A stretch of 64,000 nt of DNA from Chlamydiota bacterium (GCA_012729785.1 JAAYCL010000020.1:1-64000); one strand, 5' to 3'; positions 34,764 through 43,374 are shown, counted from the first letter of the stretch. Numbers and translations are program-made. Notes: a model not told the origin generated them from the letters alone.

Positions 34764-35540
34764 ATGAAGATCTGCATCCTCGGCAGCGGGAGTTCAGGCA
34801 ACTCCATCTACATGGAGAGCGGCGGCTTCCCCCTCCTCGTCGACGCGGGGCTGAGCCGGCGGGCGCTCGCGGCGCGTCTCCTCTCGATCGGCGTCGAGAT
34901 CGAATCGATCCGGGCCGTGCTGGTGAGCCACGAGCACGGCGACCATGTGCGGGGGCTGCCGGCGCTGCACCGGGCGCACGGCGTCGCCGTACACCTGAAC
35001 CGCCTGACGGCGAGCGGCCTGCTCGGCCGGGATTTTCCCGCGGCGGCGTTCAACTACTTCAAAACCGGCGTGGATTTCCGCGTCGGGCCGTTCACGGTGC
35101 ACCCGTTTCCGGTTCCGCACGACGCGCTCGACCCGGTCGGCTTCGTCGTTTCCGCGGCGGGATGCCGTGTGGGCATCGCGACGGATCTCGGGCATCCGTC
35201 CCCCCGGGTGATGGAGCGCCTCAAGAACTGCCGTGCGCTTATCCTCGAGTCCAATCACGATCCGATCCTCCTCGAAAACTCCGACCGCCCCCGGTCGGTG
35301 AAGGAGCGGATCCTGGGCGAAATGGGGCACCTGTCGAACCGCTCCGCCGCCGCGCTGCTCGCGGAGGTCGCCTCGGAGGCGCTCCAGGACATCTTTCTCG
35401 CGCACCTCTCCGAGGAGTGCAACCGGCCCGAGTTGGCGCGCATGAGCGCCGTGCAAGCCGCGAGGGGGAACGGTTTCGGCCATGTCGCCGTGCGCCTTTC
35501 CTGGGCCGACCGCGCGAGCGAGGTGCTGGAGTACGACTGA
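34764..35540 (+). CDS. Metallo-beta-lactamase fold hydrolase (YycJ/WalJ-like)
   Basis: The 258-residue cytoplasmic protein starts ICILGSGSSGNSIYM and carries the metal motif SHEHGDHVRG, then PVPHDALDPVGF and ATDLGH. It ends with the LESNHDP, GHLSN and AHLSEECNRPE blocks that define the YycJ (WalJ) group of MBL proteins. In Firmicutes YycJ has nuclease activity linked to mismatch repair and cell-wall control; outside them the role is unclear. The ATG has no Shine-Dalgarno and lies about six bases into the transcript. It seems monocistronic, since a separate promoter precedes the next gene. Confidence 0.88.
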   Translation: MKICILGSGSSGNSIYMESGGFPLLVDAGLSRRALAARLLSIGVEIESIRAVLVSHEHGDHVRGLPALHRAHGVAVHLNRLTASGLLGRDFPAAAFNYFKTGVDFRVGPFTVHPFPVPHDALDPVGFVVSAAGCRVGIATDLGHPSPRVMERLKNCRALILESNHDPILLENSDRPRSVKERILGEMGHLSNRSAAALLAEVASEALQDIFLAHLSEECNRPELARMSAVQAARGNGFGHVAVRLSWADRASEVLEYD

Positions 35541-35564
35541 GGGGGATCGGGTCGGATTATCCCC

Positions 35565-35592
35565 TTGCGGTGCGCCGCAGGCGTGCTATACT
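35565..35592 (+). promoter_or_regulatory. Promoter of the zinc ribbon-OB/TctA/YdjM cluster
   Basis: TTGCGG, 16 bases, TGC-extended TATACT. It gives an unusually long leader of about 190 bases, which contains a large hairpin. Confidence 0.6.
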
Positions 35593-35683
35593 TTTCGCGT
35601 GCGATTTCACGCGCCGGCGCGGCGCCGCGGGATCCCTTCCAGGGGTGATCATGCGCGACGACGTAGGAAGCGGCGGAGACCCG

Positions 35684-35726
35684 GATGCGCGGGACAGGCG
35701 GCGTTGCGCCGCCTGTCCCGCGCATC
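35684..35726 (+). repeat. Perfect 20-bp inverted repeat in the leader
   Basis: The 20 bases at 35684-35703 are exactly complementary to 35707-35726, with a TTG loop. In RNA this would be an extremely stable hairpin, about 60 bases before the start of the zinc ribbon-OB gene. No T-run follows, so it is not a standard terminator. It may be a leader element, an mRNA stabiliser, a protein-binding site or a REP-like mobile palindrome. Confidence 0.8.
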
Positions 35727-35787
35727 GTGCTTTGCGGACGGAGCGGCGAGCAACGCGGCCGTACACCAGAAAGGGAGGATGACGCCG

Positions 35788-36699
35788 ATGCAAGAGCAGA
35801 AGCAGCCGAACGTGTGTCCCGATCCCCAGAAGGCGCTCCTCGACGAGGTGCTCTGCCCGGGGTGCGGCAAGTTCGTCGGCGCCTACGAGAAGTGCCCGTA
35901 CTGCGGGACCGAGATGAAGAAGCGGATGAGCATCATCTTCTTCAAGCGCGCGGCGCTCGTCCTTGCCTTCGGGGGCCTCGCCCTCCTCTGGTTCACCGCC
36001 ACGAAGATGCAGCCGCCGCTCATCAGGATCGGCGACGTCGACGAGAAGGATCCCAACAGCGCCCGCTACAACAACGCCGTCGTCGAGGTGCGGGGCACCG
36101 TCGAGAGCGTCCGGACGACGGGCAGGGACGGCATCTCGTTCGAGATCGACGACGGGACCGGCAACATCAAGGCGCAGGCGTTCCGCGGGCGGGAGGTGAT
36201 GCGGCAGACGGGCAACACCCCCCACGTCGGGGACCAGGTCGCGGTGGTCGGCTCGATCCAGCTCACCGACAAGTACGGCACCTCGCTGATGATCAACATA
36301 CCCGAGAAGGTGAAGGTCACCCCCGCCAAGGCCGAGAAGGTCCTGCTCGAGCGGATCACGCTCGACCGGAAGGGGGCGCTCGTCGAGGCGACCGGCGAGA
36401 TCGTGATCGCCCGCAGGAGCGGGGACGACATCTTCCTGACCATCGGCGACGCGACCGGCCTCGTCGAGGTCCCGCTCTTCGGCCGCACCATCAGGTACGC
36501 CAAGAACAAGGAGCGCTTCAGCACCGTCGGCAGGGAGATCACGGTCATCGGTACGATCGGTGAGTACCGGGGCCGCCCCCAGATCACCATCCGCGACGTG
36601 GAGGAGATCGTCACGCTCGCCGAGGACACCATCCCGACCGACAAGATCCCCGGCCGCGAGGAGGCGGTCAAGAAGGCCGCGGAGCTCGAGTCGAAATAG
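35788..36699 (+). CDS. Zinc ribbon, membrane anchor and tandem OB-fold protein
   Basis: The 303-residue protein has an N-terminal zinc ribbon (Cys23, 26, 36, 39 in CPGCG and CPYCG), a basic stretch, and one membrane segment (about 54-70). Two OB-like beta-barrels follow at about 95-175 (VVEVRGTVESV, FEIDDGTGNIKAQAF, GDQVAVVGSIQL) and 195-275 (ALVEATGEIV, LTIGDATGLVEVPLF, REITVIGTIG). By the positive-inside rule the ribbon is cytoplasmic and the OB folds are outside. OB folds of this kind often bind nucleic acid, but no ligand can be proved. The ATG at 35788 has GGGAGG nine bases upstream. It leads a three-gene membrane cluster. Confidence 0.8.
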   Translation: MQEQKQPNVCPDPQKALLDEVLCPGCGKFVGAYEKCPYCGTEMKKRMSIIFFKRAALVLAFGGLALLWFTATKMQPPLIRIGDVDEKDPNSARYNNAVVEVRGTVESVRTTGRDGISFEIDDGTGNIKAQAFRGREVMRQTGNTPHVGDQVAVVGSIQLTDKYGTSLMINIPEKVKVTPAKAEKVLLERITLDRKGALVEATGEIVIARRSGDDIFLTIGDATGLVEVPLFGRTIRYAKNKERFSTVGREITVIGTIGEYRGRPQITIRDVEEIVTLAEDTIPTDKIPGREEAVKKAAELESK

Positions 36700-36775
36700 C
36701 CCGCCCCCGCGGCCAGCGCCGGGGCCGTCCCGGGCGCGCCGCGGAGGACCCGTGGACACGGCGGAGGACTGACTG

Positions 36776-38104
36776 ATGGATACGATCGCGGCGCTCCAGA
36801 TACTCTTCTACACCGTCCTCGGGACGGTCATCGGGGGCGTCCTCTCGATGCTCCCCTCGCTGCACATCTTCAACGTCAGCGGGATCGCGCTCCTCATCTG
36901 GATGAAGTGGCCGTTCCTGATGCCCGAGCTGGCGCTCCCGGCGTTCTTTATGGCGATGCTGGTGGCGTGGGCCAACATCAACACCATCCCCTCGATGTTC
37001 ATCGGGGCCCCCGACGAATCGGCGGTCTTCGTGGTGCTGCCGGGGCAGAAGTACATGCTGCAGGGGCGCGGCTTCGAGGCGGCGATCCTCACCGGGGTCG
37101 GCTCGCTCGGGGCCATCTTCATGATGGTGCTCCTCACGCCGTTCCTCTATCGCGCGATGCCGGTCATCAAGAACATCCGGAGCGATAACCTGGCCTGGAT
37201 CATGCTCCTCTTCATCATCTACATGCTGATGAGCGAATGGCCCAAGGGGACCGGGCTGGGCAAGACCACCTGGGAGCGGTTCAAGTGGGCGTGGGCCAAC
37301 CTCATCTCCGGGATCACCACCTTCGCCCTTTCGGCCTTTCTCGGTTTCATCATCCTGAACCGGACCATGGTCCCGCTCGACATGAGTTTCCAGGGGATCA
37401 TGCCGGTCTTCGTCGGGCTCTTCGCGGTGGCGGGGATCATCCAGAACCTCGTCTCCAAGCAGAAGGTGCCGCCCCAGCACGAGGCCACGTCGATCGACGT
37501 GGACTACCGCCTCCTCGGGAAGGGGATCTTCGCCGGGACGATCGGCGGCGGGCTCGCGGCGACCATCCCCGCCGTCACGGGCGGCATCGGCGGCATCATC
37601 GCGGGGCACGCCACCGGGCAGCGCGACGACCGCATCTTCGTCATCTCGCAGGGGGTCTCGAAGACGATCTACTACGTCGGGGCGTTTCTCCTCTTCTTCG
37701 TCCCGACGCTCCAGCTCTCCCGCGGCGGGATGACGATCATCCTGAAGCCGCTCTTTACCCCCTACACCAACCAGGAATATTTCAGCATCCTCTCGGTGAT
37801 CATGATCAGCGGCGCGTTGAGCTTTTTGATGATGTTCCCGCTGACGCGCTGGACCATCCGCCTCATCACGCGGGTCGACTACCATGTCCTCCTCTGGGGC
37901 GCCCTCGGCCTCTGCTGCCTCATCGTCGGGGGGCTCTGCGGCTGGATGGGGCTCTTTCTGATGATCGTCTCGACCGGCATCGGCCTCATCCCCGCGTTCT
38001 ACCACTCGCGCAAGAGCAACTGCATGGCGGTGCTCCTCGTCTGGATGGTGCTCAGCATGAGCGGGCACGGGCCGGCGATACTGAGGTTCTTCCGTCTCGA
38101 CTGA
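36776..38104 (+). CDS. TctA/DUF112-like membrane permease
   Basis: The 442-residue protein has about ten hydrophobic segments and an N-terminal GTVIGGVLSMLPSLHIFN that matches the glycine/proline re-entrant motif of TctA-type permeases. A second such motif lies in the middle (GTIGGGLAATIPAVTGGIGG). The inverted-repeat layout fits this family, whose bacterial members move tricarboxylates with the partners TctB and TctC. Neither partner is encoded here, and the protein looks closer to the stand-alone branch found in archaea and candidate phyla. It lies 76 bases after the OB-fold gene and 30 bases before the YdjM-like gene, probably in one operon. The substrate is unknown. Confidence 0.72.
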   Translation: MDTIAALQILFYTVLGTVIGGVLSMLPSLHIFNVSGIALLIWMKWPFLMPELALPAFFMAMLVAWANINTIPSMFIGAPDESAVFVVLPGQKYMLQGRGFEAAILTGVGSLGAIFMMVLLTPFLYRAMPVIKNIRSDNLAWIMLLFIIYMLMSEWPKGTGLGKTTWERFKWAWANLISGITTFALSAFLGFIILNRTMVPLDMSFQGIMPVFVGLFAVAGIIQNLVSKQKVPPQHEATSIDVDYRLLGKGIFAGTIGGGLAATIPAVTGGIGGIIAGHATGQRDDRIFVISQGVSKTIYYVGAFLLFFVPTLQLSRGGMTIILKPLFTPYTNQEYFSILSVIMISGALSFLMMFPLTRWTIRLITRVDYHVLLWGALGLCCLIVGGLCGWMGLFLMIVSTGIGLIPAFYHSRKSNCMAVLLVWMVLSMSGHGPAILRFFRLD

Positions 38105-38134
38105 GAAAGCGCACACACAGGAGGCCAGGCTGCG

Positions 38135-39226
38135 ATGAAAGGTCTGACGCATTTCATAAGCGGCGTCGCGATGGGGTCGTTCATCCCGGCCGCCGTCCGG
38201 ATGGCCAACAACAAGATCGACAACTCCCTCATCCTCGGGCTCGGGGGGCTCTTCGGCATCATGCCCGACACCCTCGACTTCAAGGTGGGGCAGTTCTTCT
38301 CCCAGGCCGACTACGACGTCGACGTCGACCCGAACAACCTGAACCCGCAGGATATGGCGGAGCAGATCGCCAAGGGGATCAACGACGCGTGGGAGACGGG
38401 GCGGTACGTGAAGGTCCAGCTCTACCCGATCCGCCTCGGCGTGGATCTGTGGCGGCAGTACGTGGTCAAGTTCGACGGGGAGAAGAACGAGGTGGTCGTG
38501 GTGATCAACGAGATCGTCAACACCTCGCAGACCCCGTACCTCGGCACCGCGCCCAAGACCAACCGCGTCGGCCGCTGCCGCGTGAAGGGGAAGATGCTGG
38601 AGACGCACGGCAAGCCGTCGGTGGTGGATATCATGAGCGGGCCGCAGTTCGGCTTCATCAAGCGGGCGGGGCAGGTCGAGGTCGAGTTCCTGCCCTGGCA
38701 CCGGACCTGGAGCCACAGCTACGTCCTCGGCTTCATCCTCTCCTCCGTCGTCTGGGTCCTCGCCTCGCTCGTCGCCGGCTGGGATAAGGGGTGGCTCTAC
38801 GGCCTCGTCGCCTTCCTCGGCTACGCCATCCACATCACCGAGGACCTCACCGGCCACATGGGCGGAAGCCTCCTCTGGCCGTTCCAGAAGGACCGGACCA
38901 ACGGGCTCTGCCTCTTCAAGGCAAGCAACCCGCACGCCAACTTCACCGTCGACTACATCGCGGTGACGCTGCTCCTCTTCAACCTGAACCGTTTCGCCCC
39001 GAGGCCGTACTTCGCGATGGGGGCGTGGCAGTACCTCCTCTACGTCATCGCCATCCCGCTCGTCATCTACGGGCTGATCACCAAGATCTTCGGCGAGAGG
39101 AAGGGCGAGGCGAAGAAGGAGGGGGAGATCTCCGCGGAGAAGGCGCTCGCCGAGCATCTGAAGCAGTCCAACGAGGAGATGCTCTACGAGGCTGAGGACG
39201 CGCTCCTCGGGGACGTCCAACGGTAG
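38135..39226 (+). CDS. YdjM-like membrane-bound metal-dependent hydrolase
   Basis: The 363-residue protein begins with LTHFISGVAMGSF and GLFGIMPDTLDF, and later has WHRTWSHSYVLG and HITEDLTGHMGGSLLWPF. These His/Asp blocks and the surrounding membrane segments define the YdjM (DUF457) family of predicted inner-membrane hydrolases; the E. coli member is LexA-regulated. A polar insert (about 65-185) between the first two motifs is larger than in E. coli YdjM. A charged C-terminal tail (KGEAKKEGEISAEKALAEHL) is cytoplasmic. It is the last gene of the zinc ribbon-OB/TctA cluster and is followed by a strong terminator. Confidence 0.78.
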   Translation: MKGLTHFISGVAMGSFIPAAVRMANNKIDNSLILGLGGLFGIMPDTLDFKVGQFFSQADYDVDVDPNNLNPQDMAEQIAKGINDAWETGRYVKVQLYPIRLGVDLWRQYVVKFDGEKNEVVVVINEIVNTSQTPYLGTAPKTNRVGRCRVKGKMLETHGKPSVVDIMSGPQFGFIKRAGQVEVEFLPWHRTWSHSYVLGFILSSVVWVLASLVAGWDKGWLYGLVAFLGYAIHITEDLTGHMGGSLLWPFQKDRTNGLCLFKASNPHANFTVDYIAVTLLLFNLNRFAPRPYFAMGAWQYLLYVIAIPLVIYGLITKIFGERKGEAKKEGEISAEKALAEHLKQSNEEMLYEAEDALLGDVQR

Positions 39227-39248
39227 CTTCTTCGCCGCAGTGCCGGGG

Positions 39249-39307
39249 CCGGGCATGCATCCCCGCGCGGGCCGCCGCGCCGGGGGAGGATGCCCGGTTC
39301 GTTTTTT
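39249..39307 (+). terminator. Intrinsic terminator after the YdjM-like gene
   Basis: CCGGGCAT (39249-39256) pairs with ATGCCCGG (39290-39297) around an internal GC-rich stem, and TTCGTTTTTT follows at once. It closes the cluster transcribed from 35565. The remainder of the 327-base gap (39308-39484) shows only AT-rich sequence next to the terminator and no supported gene. Confidence 0.75.
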
Positions 39308-39484
39308 AATATATTTTTGAACGAACGCCCGCCGGCGTCGTCGAAACATCCGAAGAGGACCGATCGGGCGGGCGACCCCCTCGCGGGCGCGCCCGGTCGC
39401 CGGTGCGGCGGCCTCTCCGTCCGGTCCCCGGCCGTCCTCGAGCCCGGCCGCGGGGAGGGAGTGGCTCGCGCGGCCGGCGCGTCT

Positions 39485-39513
39485 TTGAGTTGCACGCCCC
39501 CCTGTAGTATAGT
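39485..39513 (+). promoter_or_regulatory. Promoter of the ECF sigma operon
   Basis: TTGAGT, 17 bases, TATAGT, a housekeeping-type promoter. I see no convincing ECF-type GAAC box for autoregulation. The leader is about 34 bases. Confidence 0.6.
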
Positions 39514-39553
39514 GTCTGGTACGCCTGGTGCGCCGCGGCGGACGCGGGGGGGT

Positions 39554-40111
39554 ATGGAGTTCACGGAAGAGGATCTTGTACGCCGCGCGAGGGGGCGCGA
39601 TCGCGACGCGTTCAGGCAGCTCGTCGAGCGGTACCGGGAGCGGGTGTACGGCATCGCCCGCGGGATGACCGGGAATCACGCCGATGCGGACGACGTCGCC
39701 CAGGAGACGTTCATCCGCGCGTACAGGAAGCTGGACGACTTCGAGGGCCGTGCACGCTTCTGCACGTGGCTGTATCGGATCGCGGTGAACTGCAGCCTCG
39801 ACCTGCTCAGGAAACGGTTGCGGCGGGCGGAGTTCGACCTCGGGGACGCGGGCGGCGTGGAGGGGCTCGCCGCCGCGGGGGGACGGCACGGCGGGGACGG
39901 GGCGGCACACCGCGAGCTCATCGAGGCGATCGCGCGGGGGATCGAGTCGCTGCCCGAGAGGCACCGCGCGGTGCTCGTGCTCCACGACCTGGAGGGGCTG
40001 CCGCACGACGAGATCGGCGCCGTGCTGGGGTGCTCGCCGGGGACGGTGCGCTCCCGGCTCCACTACGCGCGGCGGAGGATGCAGCGGAAGCTGAGGGGCT
40101 TCCTCGGGTGA
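39554..40111 (+). CDS. ECF-type RNA polymerase sigma factor (RpoE-like)
   Basis: The 185-residue protein has region 2 (EEDLVRRARGRDRDAFRQLVERY, DDVAQETFIRAYRKLDDFEG, FCTWLYRIAVNCSLDLLRK) and region 4 (SLPERHRAVLVLHDLEGLPHDEIGAVLGCSPGTVRSRLHYARRRM), with no region 1 or 3 (each block is quoted here as a series of short motifs). It resembles the RpoE group that governs envelope stress. The ATG at 39554 follows a G-rich stretch. The anti-sigma gene and two HtrA-like genes lie downstream, the usual neighbours of such factors. Confidence 0.93.
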   Translation: MEFTEEDLVRRARGRDRDAFRQLVERYRERVYGIARGMTGNHADADDVAQETFIRAYRKLDDFEGRARFCTWLYRIAVNCSLDLLRKRLRRAEFDLGDAGGVEGLAAAGGRHGGDGAAHRELIEAIARGIESLPERHRAVLVLHDLEGLPHDEIGAVLGCSPGTVRSRLHYARRRMQRKLRGFLG

Positions 40112-40158
40112 CGGCGTGCGGGGTGGGGCGCCGGGGGATTGGGAGGGGGGACGGGGAT

Positions 40159-40809
40159 ATGAGATGCCGGAAGGCGGCGAGGCTTCTCTCCGACCAGGTC
40201 GACGGCGCGCTCGACGCGGCGGCCGGGCGCGCGGTCGAGGAGCACCTCGCGCGGTGTCCCTCGTGCGCAAACGCGCGGGACAGGATCGAGCGCACGCGCC
40301 GCCTCCTCCTCCAGGCGCGGGCGGTCCGGCCCGGCGACGGCTACTGGGAGAGGTTCTGGCCGCGGCTTGCACAAAGGCTCGACGCGGCGGAGGAGGGGAG
40401 CGGATCGATCCTCGCCTCGGTGCGCGCGTTCCTCTCCCGCCAGCGGCGTGCGGGCCTCCTCTCCCCGGCGCCCGCGCTGTCGCTCCTCGCCCTGGGCTGC
40501 TTCAGCGCGTTCCTCGTCATGCAGTTCATGCACAGACCGGGTACGGGCCGAGAGGCGCCCGCCCCCGCCCCCGCAGCTGTCGTGTCGGCGGCGCGGAACC
40601 TGCCGCGCCACGCGCCGGTCGAGGGAGCCGGGCCGCGGTTCGGGGTCGATGCGGTGCTCTGCGACGGCGCGGGGCGCACGGGGATAGACGAGTACGTGCT
40701 CCAGCCGGCGGCGCTTTTCCGGAGCGGTGGAAACGCCCGGGGGATCGACTTCGTCCTCTCGCGTCCGTCCGTCCGGTCGCGGCGCGCGGAGCCGTACGGA
40801 GCATACTGA
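40159..40809 (+). CDS. Membrane anti-sigma factor with zinc-finger (zf-HC2) domain
   Basis: The 216-residue protein begins with an anti-sigma zinc-binding helix pair (MRCRKAARLLSDQVDGALD, then HLARCPSC), a short cytoplasmic linker, and one membrane segment (about 100-120, ALSLLALGCFSAFLVMQFM). A mostly disordered extracytoplasmic tail follows. This is the RseA/RsgI-like plan: it holds the preceding sigma factor until regulated proteolysis releases it. The tail lies where the neighbouring HtrA proteins could act, which is an inference from gene order. It starts 47 bases after the sigma gene. Confidence 0.88.
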   Translation: MRCRKAARLLSDQVDGALDAAAGRAVEEHLARCPSCANARDRIERTRRLLLQARAVRPGDGYWERFWPRLAQRLDAAEEGSGSILASVRAFLSRQRRAGLLSPAPALSLLALGCFSAFLVMQFMHRPGTGREAPAPAPAAVVSAARNLPRHAPVEGAGPRFGVDAVLCDGAGRTGIDEYVLQPAALFRSGGNARGIDFVLSRPSVRSRRAEPYGAY

Positions 40810-40844
40810 AGGGGGCCGCCCGTCCCCCGCGGAGGGTTCGCCTG

Positions 40845-42182
40845 ATGAAGACGCTTTTCGCGGCGCTCCTGATACTCCTCGCAGCCGTCCGGGCGGATGC
40901 GGGAGGGAAAGAGGAACCGCTGCTCGCGCGGATGGGCCGCGAACTCGAACGGTTCGCCGCCGCCGTGCGTCCCTCGGTCGTGCAGGTCATCGCCGAGTGC
41001 GATCCCTCCGCGCAGGGGGCCGGTTTCGAAGGCGGCATGCGCGGGAGGGGCGGGATCTTCCGTGCCGCCACCAGGCGTTCCGGCAGCGGCTTCTTCATCA
41101 GCCGGGACGGGCACATCCTCACCACCGCCTACGTCGTCCGCGCCGCGCGGCGGATCGTCGTCCGGCTCGACGACGGCGCCGAGCACGAGGCGCGACTGTG
41201 CGGGAGCGATCCCGGGCTAAACGCCGCGGTGCTCGGGATCGAGGGGGCGCGGCGAAACCCGCCTCCGCTCGGCGATTCCGACCGGCTGCGCCCGGGGAGT
41301 TTTGTCTTCGCGATCGGCAACCCGTTCGGTCTCGCCGGGAGCGTGATCCCGGGCGTCGTAGCGGAGCGCGGCAGAACCGTCCCCGAGATCGCCGAACTCG
41401 CGGAGCTGCTCCAGGTGAGCGCGAGCATCAACCCCGGGGACAGCGGCGCGCCGCTCGTCGACGCGGGCGGGGAGGTGGTGGGGATCCTCGCGGCCTCGAT
41501 GGGCGGCCCGGGCGACGCGGGCGACGCCCCGCAGGGGATCTGCTTCGCGGTGCCGCTCAACGCCGTGAAGGGGGCCCTCCCGGCGCTCATGGCGGGAGAG
41601 GAGATCGAGCGCGGGTGGCTGGGCGTGGGGGTGCAGGAGCTCACCCCGGCGCTCCAGGCGGAGTTCGGCGTCCTCGACGGGCGGGGGGTGATGGTGGCGC
41701 GCGTGATCGAGGGGGGTCCCGCCGCCGCCGCGGGCGTGCGGTCGGGGGACGTCGTGCGCGCCTTCGACGGCGCCCCGGTGCGCAGCCCGCGCGAACTGAT
41801 CGCCCGCGTCGCGGCGGCGCCGGCGGGCTCCGACGCGACGCTGGTGCTGATGCGGAACGGGAGGGAGGAGACGCTCTCCGTCCGGATCGGCAGGCGCGCC
41901 GTCTCCTTCGCTCCCATGGCCGAGGGCGAAACCTCCCGCGGGCTGGGGCTGGTGGTCGGGGAGGCCGAGCCCGGCGAGGATGGAGCGGCGGTCGAGATCA
42001 GGGAGGTCCGGCCGGGCAGCCCGGCCGCCCGCGCGGGCCTGCGGCCGGGCGACCGGATCCTGGAGGCGAACAGGAAGCGGGTGTCGGGGCCGGAGGAGTG
42101 GGAGGCCGCCGTCGGCCGGAGCGGCGTGGAGAGGATCCTCGTCAGGACGCAGCGGGGCTTCTTCGTCATCAGGGGCGACTGA
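40845..42182 (+). CDS. Degenerate HtrA-like protein with two PDZ domains
   Basis: The 445-residue exported protein (signal about 1-19) has the trypsin-like HtrA domain and two C-terminal PDZ domains, as in DegP/MucD. The serine is kept in INPGDSGAP (Ser200). The His is replaced by Tyr96 in ILTTAYVV, and the Asp by Asn126 in DPGLNAAVL. Two of three catalytic residues are therefore lost, and the protein is predicted to be inactive as a protease while the fold is kept. It may be a chaperone, a PDZ sensor, or a regulator of the intact HtrA encoded 16 bases downstream. The anti-sigma gene precedes it by 35 bases. Confidence 0.85.
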   Translation: MKTLFAALLILLAAVRADAGGKEEPLLARMGRELERFAAAVRPSVVQVIAECDPSAQGAGFEGGMRGRGGIFRAATRRSGSGFFISRDGHILTTAYVVRAARRIVVRLDDGAEHEARLCGSDPGLNAAVLGIEGARRNPPPLGDSDRLRPGSFVFAIGNPFGLAGSVIPGVVAERGRTVPEIAELAELLQVSASINPGDSGAPLVDAGGEVVGILAASMGGPGDAGDAPQGICFAVPLNAVKGALPALMAGEEIERGWLGVGVQELTPALQAEFGVLDGRGVMVARVIEGGPAAAAGVRSGDVVRAFDGAPVRSPRELIARVAAAPAGSDATLVLMRNGREETLSVRIGRRAVSFAPMAEGETSRGLGLVVGEAEPGEDGAAVEIREVRPGSPAARAGLRPGDRILEANRKRVSGPEEWEAAVGRSGVERILVRTQRGFFVIRGD

Positions 42183-42198
42183 GCGAAAGGGGGGGGCG

Positions 42199-43314
42199 GT
42201 GAGGAACAGACTGTGTGCGGCCGCGGCGGCGTTCCTGCTCGCGGGAACGGCGTTCGGGCAGGGGGGGGCGCGCGACGCGGGGGAGCGGGCCGCCTCGCTC
42301 CAGGCGGCCTTCATCCGGGTCGCCAACGAGGTCGGGCCCTCCGTCGTCGGGGTCTACAACATCAGGAAGGCGCGGGTGGCGGGCTTCGTCGTGCGCCCGG
42401 GGGGGCATTTCGACCTCGACGAGTTTTTCAGACAGTTCGACAGCCCGATCGAGCGGCGGAGCATCGGCTCCGGGGTCATCATCGATCCGGCGGGGTACAT
42501 CCTCACCAACGAGCACGTCGTGGGGAACGCGGACGCGATCGAGGTGATGCTGCCCGACGGGCGCAGGTTCGAGGGGAGGGTGGCCGGGACGGACGCCCGC
42601 TCCGACATGGCGGTGCTGAAGATAGACGCCGAGAATCTCCCCGCCGCGACCCTCGGCGACTCCGACGGCGTGAAGACCGGCCAGTGGGCGATCGCGATCG
42701 GCAACCCGTTCGGCATCGTCGAGGAGAACCCGATGCCCACGATGACGGTCGGTGTGGTGAGCGCGCTCCACCGGAGGCTCGGCGGCCCCGCCATCGGGGG
42801 GAGGTACTACGGCGACCTGATACAGACCGACGCGGCGATCAATCCCGGCAACAGCGGCGGCCCGCTCCTCAACCTGAACGGCGAGGTCGTGGGGATCAAC
42901 GCGGCGATCATCAGCCCCTCGGGGGCGTTCGCGGGGATCGGCTTCGCCATCCCGGTGAACAGGGCGAAGGAGGTGCTGCAGCAGTTGAAGGAGGGGAAGG
43001 CGATCGACTACGGGTGGCTCGGCATCGGCGTGCAATCGCTCGATCGGGACCTCGCGGCGGAGTTCGGCGTGTCCGATCTGCTCGGGGCGCTCGTGGTGAC
43101 CATCGTCCCGGGAAGCCCCGCGGCGGCGGCGGGGATCGCGGTCGGCGACGTCATCCGGGAGTGCACGGGCGTCCAGGTCAAGGACGCGGACGCGCTGATG
43201 GAGCAGATCGGCACCACGCGCGCCGGCACGACGCTGCGGCTCAAGGTGCTGCGCGAGGGGCGGGAGGTCGCGATCGACGCGACCGTGGGGAGGAAGGGTG
43301 AGAAGGTTACCTGA
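42199..43314 (+). CDS. HtrA/DegS-like serine protease
   Basis: The 371-residue periplasmic protease has a signal peptide (about 1-20) and the full catalytic triad: His106 in ILTNEHVVG, Asp136 in DARSDMAVL, Ser219 in INPGNSGGP. A single PDZ domain ends the protein (about 270-365). The one-PDZ plan is that of DegS, which senses misfolded outer-membrane proteins and cleaves RseA, although here the N-terminus looks cleavable rather than an anchor. It starts with GTG after a G-rich ribosome site and lies directly after the degenerate HtrA. Cleavage of the anti-sigma factor at 40159 is an attractive role but is unproven. Confidence 0.9.
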   Translation: MRNRLCAAAAAFLLAGTAFGQGGARDAGERAASLQAAFIRVANEVGPSVVGVYNIRKARVAGFVVRPGGHFDLDEFFRQFDSPIERRSIGSGVIIDPAGYILTNEHVVGNADAIEVMLPDGRRFEGRVAGTDARSDMAVLKIDAENLPAATLGDSDGVKTGQWAIAIGNPFGIVEENPMPTMTVGVVSALHRRLGGPAIGGRYYGDLIQTDAAINPGNSGGPLLNLNGEVVGINAAIISPSGAFAGIGFAIPVNRAKEVLQQLKEGKAIDYGWLGIGVQSLDRDLAAEFGVSDLLGALVVTIVPGSPAAAAGIAVGDVIRECTGVQVKDADALMEQIGTTRAGTTLRLKVLREGREVAIDATVGRKGEKVT

Positions 43315-43374
43315 CCGGCGCCGTCCGCGCGTAGGCGCAACGCCGGGCCCCGCGGTCCCGGGCGGGGGTGAACG

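Noticed and set aside
39308-39484. Possible ECF-type autoregulatory promoter near GAACGAACG
   Set aside because: The downstream half-site does not match a convincing GTC or TCTGA box at the right spacing; the housekeeping-type boxes at 39485-39513 are better.
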